NCBI GenBank assembly: GCA_029061925.1
Contig: JAIDRE010000075.1
Coordinates: 1 to 38,215 of the forward strand
From: Muribaculaceae bacterium
GTDB taxonomy: Bacteria; Bacteroidota; Bacteroidia; Bacteroidales; Muribaculaceae
DNA: 38,215 nucleotides
Direction: 5' to 3'
Shown: in pieces, positions 9,262 to 19,700 of the stretch
Numbering within the stretch: position 1 is the first letter of the stretch
How the letters are laid out: each line of letters starts with the position of its first letter
Notes under the pieces: model-generated
What the model saw: only the letters and a program-made list of their open reading frames with translations
Database searches by the model: none
Told to the model about the DNA's origin: nothing
Position numbers and translations under genes: made by a program

Positions 9262-11193
9262 ATGGCAGAAAACAAAGAGGAATATAGCGCAAGTAATATT
9301 CAAGTCCTTGAAGGTCTTGAAGCTGTGCGTAAACGTCCCGCTATGTATATCGGCGACATCAGCGCCAAAGGTCTCCACCACCTCGTTTATGAAGTAGTTG
9401 ACAACTCTATTGACGAAGCGCTCGCCGGTTTTGCAACCCATATCGACGTTACTATCAACCCCGACAACTCTATCACTGTTATTGACAATGGTCGTGGTAT
9501 CCCCGTTGATATGCACGAAAAAGAACACAAAAGCGCCCTTGAAGTCGTGCTCACCGTCCTCCACGCCGGCGGTAAGTTTGACAAAGGCTCTTATAAAGTT
9601 TCAGGTGGTCTCCACGGTGTCGGCGTCTCTTGTGTAAACGCCCTTTCAAACTATCTTCGTGCTGAAGTTCACCGCAATGGCAAAGCCTACGTTCAGGAAT
9701 ATGCCAAAGGCAAACCTACAACCGAGCTACAGATTGTAGGCGAAAGCAATCATACCGGTACTTCAATCACATTCCTTCCCGACGACACTATCTTCACCAC
9801 AACAATTTACGATTACTCAACATTGGCTAATCGTCTTCGTGACCTTGCGTTCCTTAACGCTGGCATCACCTTGACCCTTACCGACAAACGCGATGTTGAC
9901 GCTGAAGGCAATCCACGCAAGGAAGTTTTCTACAGCAAAGACGGGCTTGAAGATTTTGTACGTTACATCGACTCAAACAAAGAGCCCCTCATCAACGACA
10001 TTATCCACCTCTCAACCGAGCGTGGCGGTGTTCCTGTTGAAGTGGCTTTGACATATAATAATACCTACAACGAAAACGTTTATTCGTTTGTAAACAACAT
10101 CAACACCATCGAAGGTGGTACCCACCTCACCGGTTTCCGTCGCGGTTTGACAATGACCTTGAAAAAATATGCCGACGACAACAAGATGACCGAGAAAGCG
10201 AAAGTCGAAATCTCAAGCGATGACTTCCGTGAAGGTCTTACTGCGGTTGTTTCGGTAAAAGTTATGGAACCTCAGTTTGAGGGTCAGACCAAAACTAAAC
10301 TCGGTAACAGCGAGGTTAGCGGTGTTGTTCAAACTGCTGTCAGCGATGCCCTCCGCACCTATCTTGAAGAGCATCCCAACGAAGCCAAAACAATCATCCA
10401 AAAAGTTATACAGGCTGCTGTTGCACGTCAGGCTGCTTACAAAGCGCGTATGGAGGTTCGCCGCAAATCACCCCTCACCGGTGGTGGTCTCCCCGGTAAA
10501 CTCGCCGACTGCTCGTCACGCACAGCCGAAGACTGCGAAATCTTCATTGTCGAGGGAGACTCGGCAGGTGGTACTGCAAAACAGGGTCGCGACCGTAAAT
10601 TCCAGGCTATTCTTCCTCTTCGTGGTAAAATCCTCAACGTTGAGAAAGCAATGGATCATAAAATCTTTGATAATGAGGAAATCCGCAATATGTTCCAGGC
10701 GCTCCGCGTGACCGTCGGAACCGAAGATGACCCCAAAGAACCAAACCTCTCACGTTTGGCTTACCACAAGATTATCATCATGACCGATGCCGATGTCGAT
10801 GGTAGCCACATCGCAACTCTCTTGATGACATTCTTCTTCCGTCGTATGCGCCCGATTATTGAAAACGGATACCTCTACCTCGCAACTCCCCCGTTGTTTA
10901 AATGTAAACGCGGTAAAAACGAGGAATATTGCTGGACCGAGCAACAAGTTCAGGCATTCGTTGACAAATATGGTGCAAACACAACCGTTCAACGATACAA
11001 AGGTCTTGGAGAGATGAGTGCCGAAGAACTTCGCTTCACTACGATGTCGCCCGAACACCGTATGTTGAAACAGGTTAACATTAGCGATGCAGCCGAAGCC
11101 GACCGCATCTTCTCAATGCTCATGGGCGAAGACGTTGCGCCACGCCGAGACTTTATCGAAGCAAACGCAAACTACGCAAACATCGACGCTTAA
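9262..11193 (+). CDS. gyrB: DNA gyrase subunit B
   Basis: The ATG at 9262 (MAENKEEYSASNIQVLEGL) gives 643 residues; the in-frame ATG at 9205 lies in the promoter. The N-terminal GHKL ATPase domain shows VRKRPAMYIGD, DNSIDEA with the Mg2+-binding Asn, DNGRGIPVDMH and the ATP lid GGLHGVGVSCVNALS. The TOPRIM domain has IVEGDSAGGTAKQGRDR from about residue 429 and DADVDGSHI from about residue 509. A tail block RYKGLGEMSAEEL closes the protein. GyrB pairs with GyrA to introduce negative supercoils with ATP. The length lacks the TOPRIM-associated insert found in enterobacterial GyrB. It is a stand-alone unit with its own promoter and terminator. Confidence 0.97.
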   Translation: MAENKEEYSASNIQVLEGLEAVRKRPAMYIGDISAKGLHHLVYEVVDNSIDEALAGFATHIDVTINPDNSITVIDNGRGIPVDMHEKEHKSALEVVLTVLHAGGKFDKGSYKVSGGLHGVGVSCVNALSNYLRAEVHRNGKAYVQEYAKGKPTTELQIVGESNHTGTSITFLPDDTIFTTTIYDYSTLANRLRDLAFLNAGITLTLTDKRDVDAEGNPRKEVFYSKDGLEDFVRYIDSNKEPLINDIIHLSTERGGVPVEVALTYNNTYNENVYSFVNNINTIEGGTHLTGFRRGLTMTLKKYADDNKMTEKAKVEISSDDFREGLTAVVSVKVMEPQFEGQTKTKLGNSEVSGVVQTAVSDALRTYLEEHPNEAKTIIQKVIQAAVARQAAYKARMEVRRKSPLTGGGLPGKLADCSSRTAEDCEIFIVEGDSAGGTAKQGRDRKFQAILPLRGKILNVEKAMDHKIFDNEEIRNMFQALRVTVGTEDDPKEPNLSRLAYHKIIIMTDADVDGSHIATLLMTFFFRRMRPIIENGYLYLATPPLFKCKRGKNEEYCWTEQQVQAFVDKYGANTTVQRYKGLGEMSAEELRFTTMSPEHRMLKQVNISDAAEADRIFSMLMGEDVAPRRDFIEANANYANIDA

Positions 11194-11214
11194 CTCGTCA
11201 GATTTTCACAATAT

Positions 11215-11273
11215 AAAGGGGAATGGTTAGACCTCGCGGAATTTCATCCGCTCTGTCTCCATTCCCCTTTTTT
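11215..11273 (+). terminator. Rho-independent terminator after gyrB
   Basis: AAAGGGGAATGG (11215-11226) pairs perfectly with CCATTCCCCTTT (11259-11270), followed by TTT. An inner stem GCGGA/TCCGC (11236-11240 with 11247-11251) sits in the loop. It begins 21 bp after the gyrB stop. Confidence 0.9.
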
Positions 11274-11390
11274 AACACATATATTATATAATTATTATAC
11301 AATTTTATCCATTCTGTTAACAATTTGAGTCGTTTCAACGTTAAAATAAATAGGTAAATTACATTGTAAATAAAAAGAATACATAATTAT

Positions 11391-13649
11391 ATGGCACGTT
11401 CAACTTCATCCAATAAAGCTGCATCACGACTAAAATCACAGGTCGGTATCTATGCGTCGCAACAACAGAATAACACATTTAATTATAAACAAGTATCTCA
11501 TGCGTTAGGAATTTCATCGCCTGCCGCTCAACGTAACGTTGCAATGGTACTTGCCGAAATGGCTTTTGACGGCGACCTCATCGAAGTCGCTCCCGGAAAA
11601 TATAAATATCCTCAGCGTGGAACTATCGCCGAAGGTATTTTTTCACGTCGAAGCAATGGCAAAAACAGTGTTACTATCGACCCCGATGGCGAAGTTATCA
11701 TGGTTGCCGAACGCAACTCGATGCATGCCCTGAACGGCGACCGCGTTCTCGTCAATATTGCGGCACGTCGTCGTGGAGTTGAAGCCGAAGCTGAAGTCAT
11801 TGATATATTGGAGAAAAAAGAGCAATCGTTTATCGGTACTCTTAAAGTTGAACGCGGATTCGGACTTCTACAGACCGACTCTAAATTTCTTGCCACCGAT
11901 ATCATAATTCCCAAAAACCGTCTTAAAGGTGGCAAAACAGGCGACAAAGCAATTGTAAAAATCACCGACTGGCCTGACGACAGCAAAAATCCTAAAGGTA
12001 CAGTCATCGACATTCTTGGTAAAACAGGCGAAAATGACGCCGAAATCCATGCAATCCTTGCCGAATTCGGCTTGCCATACCACTACCCCGAAAATGTTGA
12101 AGAAGAAGCATCTAAAATTGATGCAGGAATCACCGATGAAGTTGTTGCACAACGTATCGACATGCGCGGCGTTCCGACATTTACAATCGACCCCAAAGAT
12201 GCCAAAGACTTTGACGATGCCCTTTCATTCCGTCGCCTGAAAAACGGCAACTATGAGATTGGAGTTCACATCGCCGACGTTACCCACTACGTTCGCCCCG
12301 GTTCAATTCTCGACAAAGAGGCTCAATCTCGTGCAACCTCGGTGTACCTTGTTGATCGAGTTGTACCGATGCTCCCCGAGCACCTCAGCAACGGAATCTG
12401 TTCCCTTCGCCCCGATGAAGACAAACTGACTTTCAGCTGCATTTTTGAAATGACACCGTCAGGCAAAATTGTCGATAGCAAAATTGCCCGCACTGTCATA
12501 CGCAGCAACCGTCGCTTCACCTATGAAGAAGCTCAAGACGTTATTGAAACCGGCAAAGGCGACTATGCCGAGGAAATTCTCGAGCTCGACCGTCTCGCAA
12601 AAATACTCCGCAAAGCTCGCTATGAAAACGGCTCGGTTGATTTTGACCGCGTTGAAGTGCGCTTTGACATCGATGAAAAAGGTCATCCGACCGGCGTATT
12701 CTTCAAAGAATCTAAAGATGCCAACAAACTCATCGAGGAATTCATGTTGCTTGCCAACAAAACCGTTGCCAAGTCAATCGGACTTCCCAAAAACAACAAA
12801 AAAGCAAAAGCCTTTGTATATCGTGTTCACGACCAGCCAGATCCCGGCAAACTCGGAGATCTTGCTCAGCTTTCACGCACATTCGGCTACAGAATTAAAA
12901 CCGACGGCAAGCCCGCCGACATCAACCGGTCAATCAACAAAATGCTTGCCGACGTTAAAGGTAAAGGCGAAGAAAACTTCTTGTCAACGCTTGCCATCCG
13001 TTCAATGGCAAAGGCTATATATACAACAACCAACATCGGTCACTACGGTCTTGGTTTTGACTACTATACCCACTTCACCTCGCCAATCCGTCGTTACCCC
13101 GACATGATGGTTCACCGTTTACTCGAACGCTACCTTGATGGCGGTCGAAGCGTCAACGTTGAGAAACTTGAAGAGCAGTGTAAACACTCAAGCGACATGG
13201 AACAGCTTGCCGCCAACGCCGAGCGTGCCTCTATCAAGTTTAAACAGGTTGAGTATATGAAAGACCACATGGGCGAAGTCTATGACGGCATCATAACCGG
13301 CGTTACCGAGTGGGGACTCTATGTTGAGCTGAAAGACAATAAATGTGAGGGTCTCATACCAGTCCGCGACCTCACCGACGATTACTATGACTTTGACGAG
13401 AAAAACTATAGCTTGATCGGTCGACGCAAAAACAACCGTTTCCGCCTTGGCGATGAAATCAAAGTCAGAGTTGCACGCGCCGATGTCGACAAGAAACAGC
13501 TTGACTTTGCGCTCGTTGATCCCTCAATGATGAGAAACGATCAAGATCTGATGGGCTTTATTCATCCCGAACGAATAAAGAGCAAAAATAATTTCAAAAA
13601 AAATCACTCAGGCAAAAAATCTTCTCCCAAAAACAAAAGCCACAAATAA
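11391..13649 (+). CDS. rnr: Ribonuclease R
   Basis: The protein has 752 residues, a normal length. Domain order: an N-terminal winged-helix-like region (NYKQVSHALGISSPAAQRNVAMVL), cold-shock/OB domains up to about residue 200, the RNB catalytic domain, and a C-terminal S1 domain (YDGIITGVTEWGLYVEL). The catalytic stretch TIDPKDAKDFDDALS from residue 265 supplies the Mg2+-binding Asp267, Asp273, Asp275 and Asp276. The end is Lys-rich, which helps binding to structured RNA. RNase R degrades RNA 3' to 5', including structured and ribosomal RNA. The stop is 21 bp before ftsE. No clear promoter was found in the AT-rich 117 bp after the gyrB terminator. Confidence 0.95.
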   Translation: MARSTSSNKAASRLKSQVGIYASQQQNNTFNYKQVSHALGISSPAAQRNVAMVLAEMAFDGDLIEVAPGKYKYPQRGTIAEGIFSRRSNGKNSVTIDPDGEVIMVAERNSMHALNGDRVLVNIAARRRGVEAEAEVIDILEKKEQSFIGTLKVERGFGLLQTDSKFLATDIIIPKNRLKGGKTGDKAIVKITDWPDDSKNPKGTVIDILGKTGENDAEIHAILAEFGLPYHYPENVEEEASKIDAGITDEVVAQRIDMRGVPTFTIDPKDAKDFDDALSFRRLKNGNYEIGVHIADVTHYVRPGSILDKEAQSRATSVYLVDRVVPMLPEHLSNGICSLRPDEDKLTFSCIFEMTPSGKIVDSKIARTVIRSNRRFTYEEAQDVIETGKGDYAEEILELDRLAKILRKARYENGSVDFDRVEVRFDIDEKGHPTGVFFKESKDANKLIEEFMLLANKTVAKSIGLPKNNKKAKAFVYRVHDQPDPGKLGDLAQLSRTFGYRIKTDGKPADINRSINKMLADVKGKGEENFLSTLAIRSMAKAIYTTTNIGHYGLGFDYYTHFTSPIRRYPDMMVHRLLERYLDGGRSVNVEKLEEQCKHSSDMEQLAANAERASIKFKQVEYMKDHMGEVYDGIITGVTEWGLYVELKDNKCEGLIPVRDLTDDYYDFDEKNYSLIGRRKNNRFRLGDEIKVRVARADVDKKQLDFALVDPSMMRNDQDLMGFIHPERIKSKNNFKKNHSGKKSSPKNKSHK

Positions 13650-13670
13650 TATCAAAAACATTGATCGATT

Positions 13671-14369
13671 ATGAGCATTATCACATATAACGATGTAGAA
13701 ATTTTACGCAACGAAGTTGTTGTTTTACGACATGTTAACCTCGAAATACAATCAGGTGAATTTGTCTATCTCATCGGTAAGGTTGGTAGCGGAAAAAGCA
13801 GCCTTATGAAATCAATGTATGCTGAGGTTCCAGTTGCCGGTGGCACCGCCGAAGTGCTTGACTACGATCTTAACAAAATCAAACGCAAGGAGATTCCATA
13901 TCTCCGTCGTAAAATCGGTATCGTCTTTCAAGATTTTCAATTGCTCACCGATCGATCGGTTTATGAGAACCTAAAATTTGTCCTCGAAGCAACCGGCTGG
14001 AAAAGTCGCGAAGAAATGGACTCACGCATCGACGAAGTCCTGAAAGAAGTAGGCATGGTTACCAAAGCCTACAAAATGCCTCACGAACTTTCGGGTGGAG
14101 AGCAACAGCGCATTGTCATCGCCCGTGCCCTGCTCAATAAACCCGAACTGATTCTTGCCGACGAACCGACCGGTAACCTCGACCCTGCCACAAGCGAACA
14201 AATCGTCGAGAGCCTTCACGAAATCTCAAAACGTGGCACTACTGTTGTCATGGCCACCCACAATCTACAGATTGTTCAACGCTATCCAGGGCGTGTCGTT
14301 ACCTGTGAAGACAAACAGGTTATCGTTCAACCCGCTGTCCAGGAACCAGACATCGAACAGAGCTTGTAA
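13671..14369 (+). CDS. ftsE: Cell division ATP-binding protein FtsE
   Basis: The protein has 232 residues with the full ABC ATPase set: Walker [10 protein letters not shown] at 36-44, Q-loop VFQDFQLL, signature LSGGEQQR at 140-147, Walker [13 protein letters not shown] starting at 160, and H-loop His197 (ATHN). The sequence form, including the [16 protein letters not shown] block, is that of FtsE/LolD-like ATPases and fits FtsE best. With FtsX it controls peptidoglycan hydrolases at the septum. No ftsX is adjacent. LolD is the main alternative. Confidence 0.85.
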   Translation: MSIITYNDVEILRNEVVVLRHVNLEIQSGEFVYLIGKVGSGKSSLMKSMYAEVPVAGGTAEVLDYDLNKIKRKEIPYLRRKIGIVFQDFQLLTDRSVYENLKFVLEATGWKSREEMDSRIDEVLKEVGMVTKAYKMPHELSGGEQQRIVIARALLNKPELILADEPTGNLDPATSEQIVESLHEISKRGTTVVMATHNLQIVQRYPGRVVTCEDKQVIVQPAVQEPDIEQSL

Positions 14370-14375
14370 ATACAT

Positions 14376-14407
14376 TTTGGCTGACTCAAAAATTATCGCT
14401 AACTTTG
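14376..14407 (+). promoter_or_regulatory. tgt promoter next to the start codon
   Basis: TTTG at 14376-14379, a 20-bp spacer and TAACTTTG at 14400-14407 make a perfect consensus promoter. Only 4 nt separate the box from the ATG at 14412, so transcription should begin at or within a few bases of the start codon. Confidence 0.8.
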
Positions 14408-14411
14408 CGAT

Positions 14412-15542
14412 ATGAAATTTGAACTTCAAGCTACAGCAACCAACAGTGCCGCTCGTGCCGGAATGATTACAACCGACCACGGGCTTGTTCCTACCCCTAT
14501 TTTTATGCCGGTCGGCACATTAGGGTCGGTCAAAGGTGTGCATATGCATGAGCTACGCGATGACATCGACGCCAAAATCATTCTTGGCAATACATATCAC
14601 CTGTACCTGCGTCCCGGGACTGAAATTCTTCGTCAGGCAGGTGGTCTCCACAAATTCAATGGATGGGATCGTCCGATTTTGACCGACAGCGGTGGTTTTC
14701 AAGTATTTTCACTCTCTCACAACCGCAAGCTCAAAGAAGACGGAGCGCATTTCCGTAGCCATATCGACGGTTCAAAACACATTTTCACCCCCGAAAAAAC
14801 AGTTGATATTCAGCGAGCTATCGGTGCCGACATTATGATGGCTCTTGACGAGTGTACACCAGGGACAGCTGACTTTGACTATGCCCGTAAATCGCTCGAT
14901 TTGACCCATCGTTGGCTTGACCGCGGCTGGGAACACTTCAATTCGACCGAACCTCTATACGACTACTCTCAGTCATTCTTTCCAATCGTACAAGGGTGTA
15001 CCTATCCCGAACTCCGTCGCGAATCGGCTCGCAAAGTAGCATCACTCGGTGCCGACGGAAATGCTATCGGAGGCTTGGCTGTTGGCGAACCCGCCGAAGT
15101 CATGTATGAAATGATTGAGGTTGTCAACGACATTCTCCCAACCGACCGTCCCCGCTACCTTATGGGAGTCGGCACTCCAGCCAACATCCTTGAAGCAATC
15201 GACCGTGGTATCGATATGATGGACTGTGTGATGCCAACCCGCAACGGACGTAACGGCATGCTGTTCACTTCCAACGGCATTATGAATATGCGCAACAAAA
15301 AATGGGCTAACGACTTCACTCCAATCCAGGAAGACGGTCCGTCATACGTTGACCGCGTCTATTCTAAAGCATACTTGCGTCATCTGTTTATCTCCCAAGA
15401 ACTTTTGGCAATGCAAATTGCATCGATTCATAATCTCGCTTTCTATCTCTGGCTCGTCAGAGAGGCTCGCAAACATATCCTCGACGGCAACTTCAAGACA
15501 TGGAAAGAAGAAATGATTGTACGTGTAACAACTCGCCTTTAA
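14412..15542 (+). CDS. tgt: tRNA-guanine transglycosylase lacking the zinc cysteines
   Basis: The protein has 376 residues. It exchanges guanine 34 of tRNAs with GUN anticodons for the queuosine precursor. Catalytic landmarks are present: TDSGGFQVFSL with Asp92, QGCTYPELR, GGLAVGE, and GIDMMDCVMPTRNGRNG with the nucleophile Asp271. The usual bacterial zinc site CxCxxC...H is altered. At the expected places stand Gly309, Ser311 and Asp314 within DGPSYVDRVYSKAYLRHL, while the His of HNLAFYL (His340) is kept. The fold around it is otherwise normal, so this looks like loss of metal binding rather than decay. It has its own promoter and is followed 15 bp later by a permease gene. Confidence 0.95.
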   Translation: MKFELQATATNSAARAGMITTDHGLVPTPIFMPVGTLGSVKGVHMHELRDDIDAKIILGNTYHLYLRPGTEILRQAGGLHKFNGWDRPILTDSGGFQVFSLSHNRKLKEDGAHFRSHIDGSKHIFTPEKTVDIQRAIGADIMMALDECTPGTADFDYARKSLDLTHRWLDRGWEHFNSTEPLYDYSQSFFPIVQGCTYPELRRESARKVASLGADGNAIGGLAVGEPAEVMYEMIEVVNDILPTDRPRYLMGVGTPANILEAIDRGIDMMDCVMPTRNGRNGMLFTSNGIMNMRNKKWANDFTPIQEDGPSYVDRVYSKAYLRHLFISQELLAMQIASIHNLAFYLWLVREARKHILDGNFKTWKEEMIVRVTTRL

Positions 15543-15557
15543 AACGCATTTTTCGCT

Positions 15558-16637
15558 ATGAATAGCCCTGTCAAGCTCATAGATTTGTATATCATTAAGA
15601 AGTTCCTCGGAACCTATCTTTTTGCTATCGCACTCATTCTTGCCATAACTATCATGTTTGACATTAATGAGAAGCTTGACTCGTTCTTAAAAGCGCCCTT
15701 AAAAGCTACAATCTTTGACTATTTTGTCAACTTCCTCCCCTACTTTGCCAATCAGTTCTCACCGCTTTTCACCTTTATTGCCGTCATCTTTTTCACATCA
15801 AAGATGGCTGATAACAGTGAGATTATTGCAATTCTGTCGTCAGGAATCAGCTATCGGCGATTTATGAGACCCTATCTCATATCGGCAGCAATCATCGCCC
15901 TTGCTTCATACCTACTGTCAGCCTACATCATTCCGCCGGCAAACATCAAACGCATCAATTATACAAACACTTACGTTAAAAACAAGCGTGTTGATTACGG
16001 CTCCAACATCATGCTCCAGGTTGCACCGGGGCAAATTGCCTACATCAACCGCTTTGAAAACTCATCTCATACGGGCTATCGCTTTTCGCTTGAATCTTTC
16101 AAAGATAAGAAACTCGTGTCACGTTTGACCGCCCAGTCAATCAGATATGACACACTTCATCTTTGGCAGGTGCGCGATTACATGATTCGTGACCTTGAGG
16201 GCGACCGTGAAATAATCACACGCGGCATCAAACTCGACACAATCATACCCATCGAACCTCGCGATTTCCTCATCTCTGAAACCGACCAGGAAACCATGAC
16301 TACACCTCAACTCAACGACTATATTTCTCGCCAGCGAAAAAGAGGCGTTGCCAATATCAAGTCATTTGAGATTGAGGTTAACCGTCGTTATGCGATGTGT
16401 GCCGCCGCGTTTATTCTTACCGTTATCGGCATGTCACTCTCTTCTCGAAAAGTTAAGGGAGGAATGGGTATAAACATCGGTATCGGCTTAGTTCTCAGCT
16501 TCAGTTACATCCTTTTCATGACCGTAACTTCGACATTTGCAATCTCGGGCTACACCTCGCCATTAGTAGCAATGTGGATTCCCAATATCATATATCTCAT
16601 AATCGCAATTATCCTTTATCGAAAAGCCTCAATTTAA
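15558..16637 (+). CDS. LptF/LptG family (YjgP/YjgQ) permease
   Basis: The protein has 359 residues. Membrane segments are visible near residues 17-37, 53-78 and 102-122, and three more lie in the last 90 residues (YAMCAAAFILTVIGMSL, MGINIGIGLVLSFSYILFM and LVAMWIPNIIYLIIAIIL). Between the two halves is a periplasmic beta-rich region. This 3+3 layout and the start LYIIKKFLGTYLFAI are those of the LptF/LptG permeases, which extract lipopolysaccharide from the inner membrane with the ATPase LptB. LptF and LptG cannot be told apart here. It lies between tgt and tamB, 15 bp after tgt. Confidence 0.88.
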   Translation: MNSPVKLIDLYIIKKFLGTYLFAIALILAITIMFDINEKLDSFLKAPLKATIFDYFVNFLPYFANQFSPLFTFIAVIFFTSKMADNSEIIAILSSGISYRRFMRPYLISAAIIALASYLLSAYIIPPANIKRINYTNTYVKNKRVDYGSNIMLQVAPGQIAYINRFENSSHTGYRFSLESFKDKKLVSRLTAQSIRYDTLHLWQVRDYMIRDLEGDREIITRGIKLDTIIPIEPRDFLISETDQETMTTPQLNDYISRQRKRGVANIKSFEIEVNRRYAMCAAAFILTVIGMSLSSRKVKGGMGINIGIGLVLSFSYILFMTVTSTFAISGYTSPLVAMWIPNIIYLIIAIILYRKASI

Positions 16638-16727
16638 TTCTCGATTTTCTTTACTTTCTTGTCAACAAATCAGGGCTTTTTGATGTTATCACTTTAAACA
16701 AGTTCATCATATTACACCCCTCCTATC

Positions 16728-19700
16728 GTGAGCAAAATCGATAAAAAGCTGATAACTAAATTTGCCAAATGGTTTTTATTGGGTCTTTTAGGTCTGATAA
16801 TCTTTTTGGTAATATTGTTGTATATCCCTTTTGTCCAGGATTTTGCGGTTAAAAAAGTTCTTAATACAATCAATAGCAAGGGCGACATGACAATGTCAGT
16901 CAGCCGCCTTCGTCTCAAATTCCCGCTCACCCTCGAAGTCAAGGATTTTGTAATGGCTCAAAAAGCCGACACTATGATTATTGTTGGCGATGCCCGAGCA
17001 AAAGTCAATCCCCTCCCGCTTATCAAAGGAAAAGTCAGCGTGCCGACACTCTCGGTTAACGATATTGTCTATGCAATGGGCAACCCCGACTCTGCCCTTC
17101 AGCTTAATGCGACTGTTGACAACGTTTACGCATGGGACGCATCTGTACGACTCTCCGATATGGACATCAACCTTCTCAAAGGCGAAGTTGATGGAGTGCG
17201 CATCAAAATGGCAATCAAAAACGATACGACTACCGTTCAGTCTGACACGGTTCAACCATCACCGCTGACAGTCAATGCCGACAACCTCGTGATAAGCAAT
17301 CTCGACTTTGCAATGTCTCTCGAAGGCACGATCGATTCGCTGGGGACTCACGTTGGCAAAGCTAATTTGGTGAAAGGTCAATTTGACCTTCTGAAATCCG
17401 ACATTCACGCTGGAGCCTTGATTATCGACTCGATTTCGGCTGCATATATCTACCCTGCCGTCACAACCTCGACCTCAACACCAACCGACACGGTTACATC
17501 GGCATCTGCCCCTTGGACCGTCAATGTTGACAAAATTTCAATTACCGGTCAGTCAGCACTCTATGCTCTTAACGGTGCTGTTCCGACTCACGGTTTTGAC
17601 ATTAATTATATCAGTGTCTCTGATATCAAAATTGATATAGACTCGCTCTACAATCGCGGCACATCTATCCGTGTCCCGATAAAAAGAATTGAGGCGACCG
17701 AACGTTGTGGACTTCCTCTTCTCGCCAACGGCTTATTTGAAATGGATTCAACCGAAATGCGTGTTGACAGCCTGACGGTTGCAACATCATTCTCATCGAT
17801 AAATCTCACAGGTGTTATGGGTGTAGGTGACCTTACAACTACTCCCAACTTACCGCTACATCTCAATGCTCACGCCTCAATCGCCCCAATCGATGTAAAG
17901 CGCGCGCTCCCTGCCATGTCTCAATTTGTCAGCGCACTCCCTCCATACGCTAATCTTGAAGCGCAGGCAAACATAAACGGGACAACTTCAAGCCTTTCAA
18001 TCAACGAAATTTCAGCAGCTCTCCCAGGCATCCTGACTCTTGGAGCTGACGGCTTTGTTGAAAGTCCGTTCAACATGGATTTTGCTTCGGGCAATATCAA
18101 CCTGCGCGGACATATCATCAGCGGTAAAACCGTTCAACGAATGGTTATGGATCCCAAGACTGCCAAGTCATCGGGAATCGTTATTCCGCGTATAAACCTC
18201 AATGGAAATGTTTCACTCCGTTCCGGCACAATTGACACACGGCTCCGCGCACGAACCGATACCGGCACAATTGCACTTGATGCCCGTTGGAATGGCAAAC
18301 ACGAATTCTATAAAGCTGATATCACTGCAAAAGACTTCCCCATCGAAGCTATTATGCCCGGACTGGGTATGAGAGACCTGTCGGCTAACCTTAAATTGGA
18401 AGGCAACGGATATGATCCCTTCAAACCCGACACTAAAATTGACGCATCAATCGACATTGTCAACCTGATATACAATCGTGCAACACTTAAAAACGTACAG
18501 GCGTTGGCAACCCTTTCAAATGGTCAGGGCGAAGTAATGCTCAAATCAGCCAACCGTGCCGCCACGTTCCAAATTGTTGCATCGGGCAACCTTTCTCCCA
18601 ACCCCTACTATTGGACAATCCGCGGCGACATCCCCTCAATCGACCTATATGCGCTCGGCGTCACCACCGATCCGACGACAATTACGCTCAGCTTTGACGG
18701 TAATGCCGGAGTTGACGTTGACAATCATACACTTGACGCCCAACTTCGATTTAACAACATTATGGCGAACATGGGCGAGAACGCAACCTATTCGACCAAA
18801 GGGTTAATCGTTGATTTTTCAGGAACAGATTCACTTACTCGCGCAAAAATCACCGATCACTCTCTTGTGCTCGACTTTGTCAGCCCGCTGCCGGTTGAAA
18901 GCGTTGCCTCACAATTCAGCGTGGCATCTGACACCATTATCGAGTTCATGCACCGTCAGCGCACCGACATTCCGCTCATCCAGTCTATACTTCCTAAATT
19001 TAAATTGACCTTTACTTCGGGAGCTTCAGGCAACATCTTGACCAATGCACTGCAAAAATCGGGCATGTCGTTCAAAAGTATCAATTCTCGTTTGACCAAC
19101 GACTCGCTCATCAACATGAACGCTCAGTTACTAAAACTTAAATCAGGCTCGGTCAAACTTGACACTATCAATTTGGCAATCAATCAGATTGGCAAATACC
19201 TTACACTCAACACCGATGTGAACAATGCTCGCGGAACTTGGGATGAGATGGCTCACCTTAACCTTACAGGCTATCTTGTTGACGCTAAAGCCGGACTCTT
19301 CTTTAAGCAGTCAAATATCTCTAACAAAACAGGTTACAGCATCGGTATGGTTGCACAAACAGCCGACTCTGTCGTGACAATAAACCTTGTGCCATACAAC
19401 CCCGTAATCGGGTACAAAGACTGGACTGTCAACTCTGACAACTACATCACCTACAACCTTATTCATCGTCACGTCGATGCCGACCTTCACATGCATAGCA
19501 ACGAAAGTTCGATTGCACTCTTCACCGACCACAACGATTCAATCAGAGGACAAGAAGACATTAACCTCATCGTCAAGGATATACACATTGCCGACTGGCT
19601 GTCAATCAACCCGTTTGCTCCGCCAATGAAAGGTGACCTTTCGGTCAATCTCAAGGTTGGACAACGCGAGAACCATGTCTTCACCGGCAATGGCATAATC

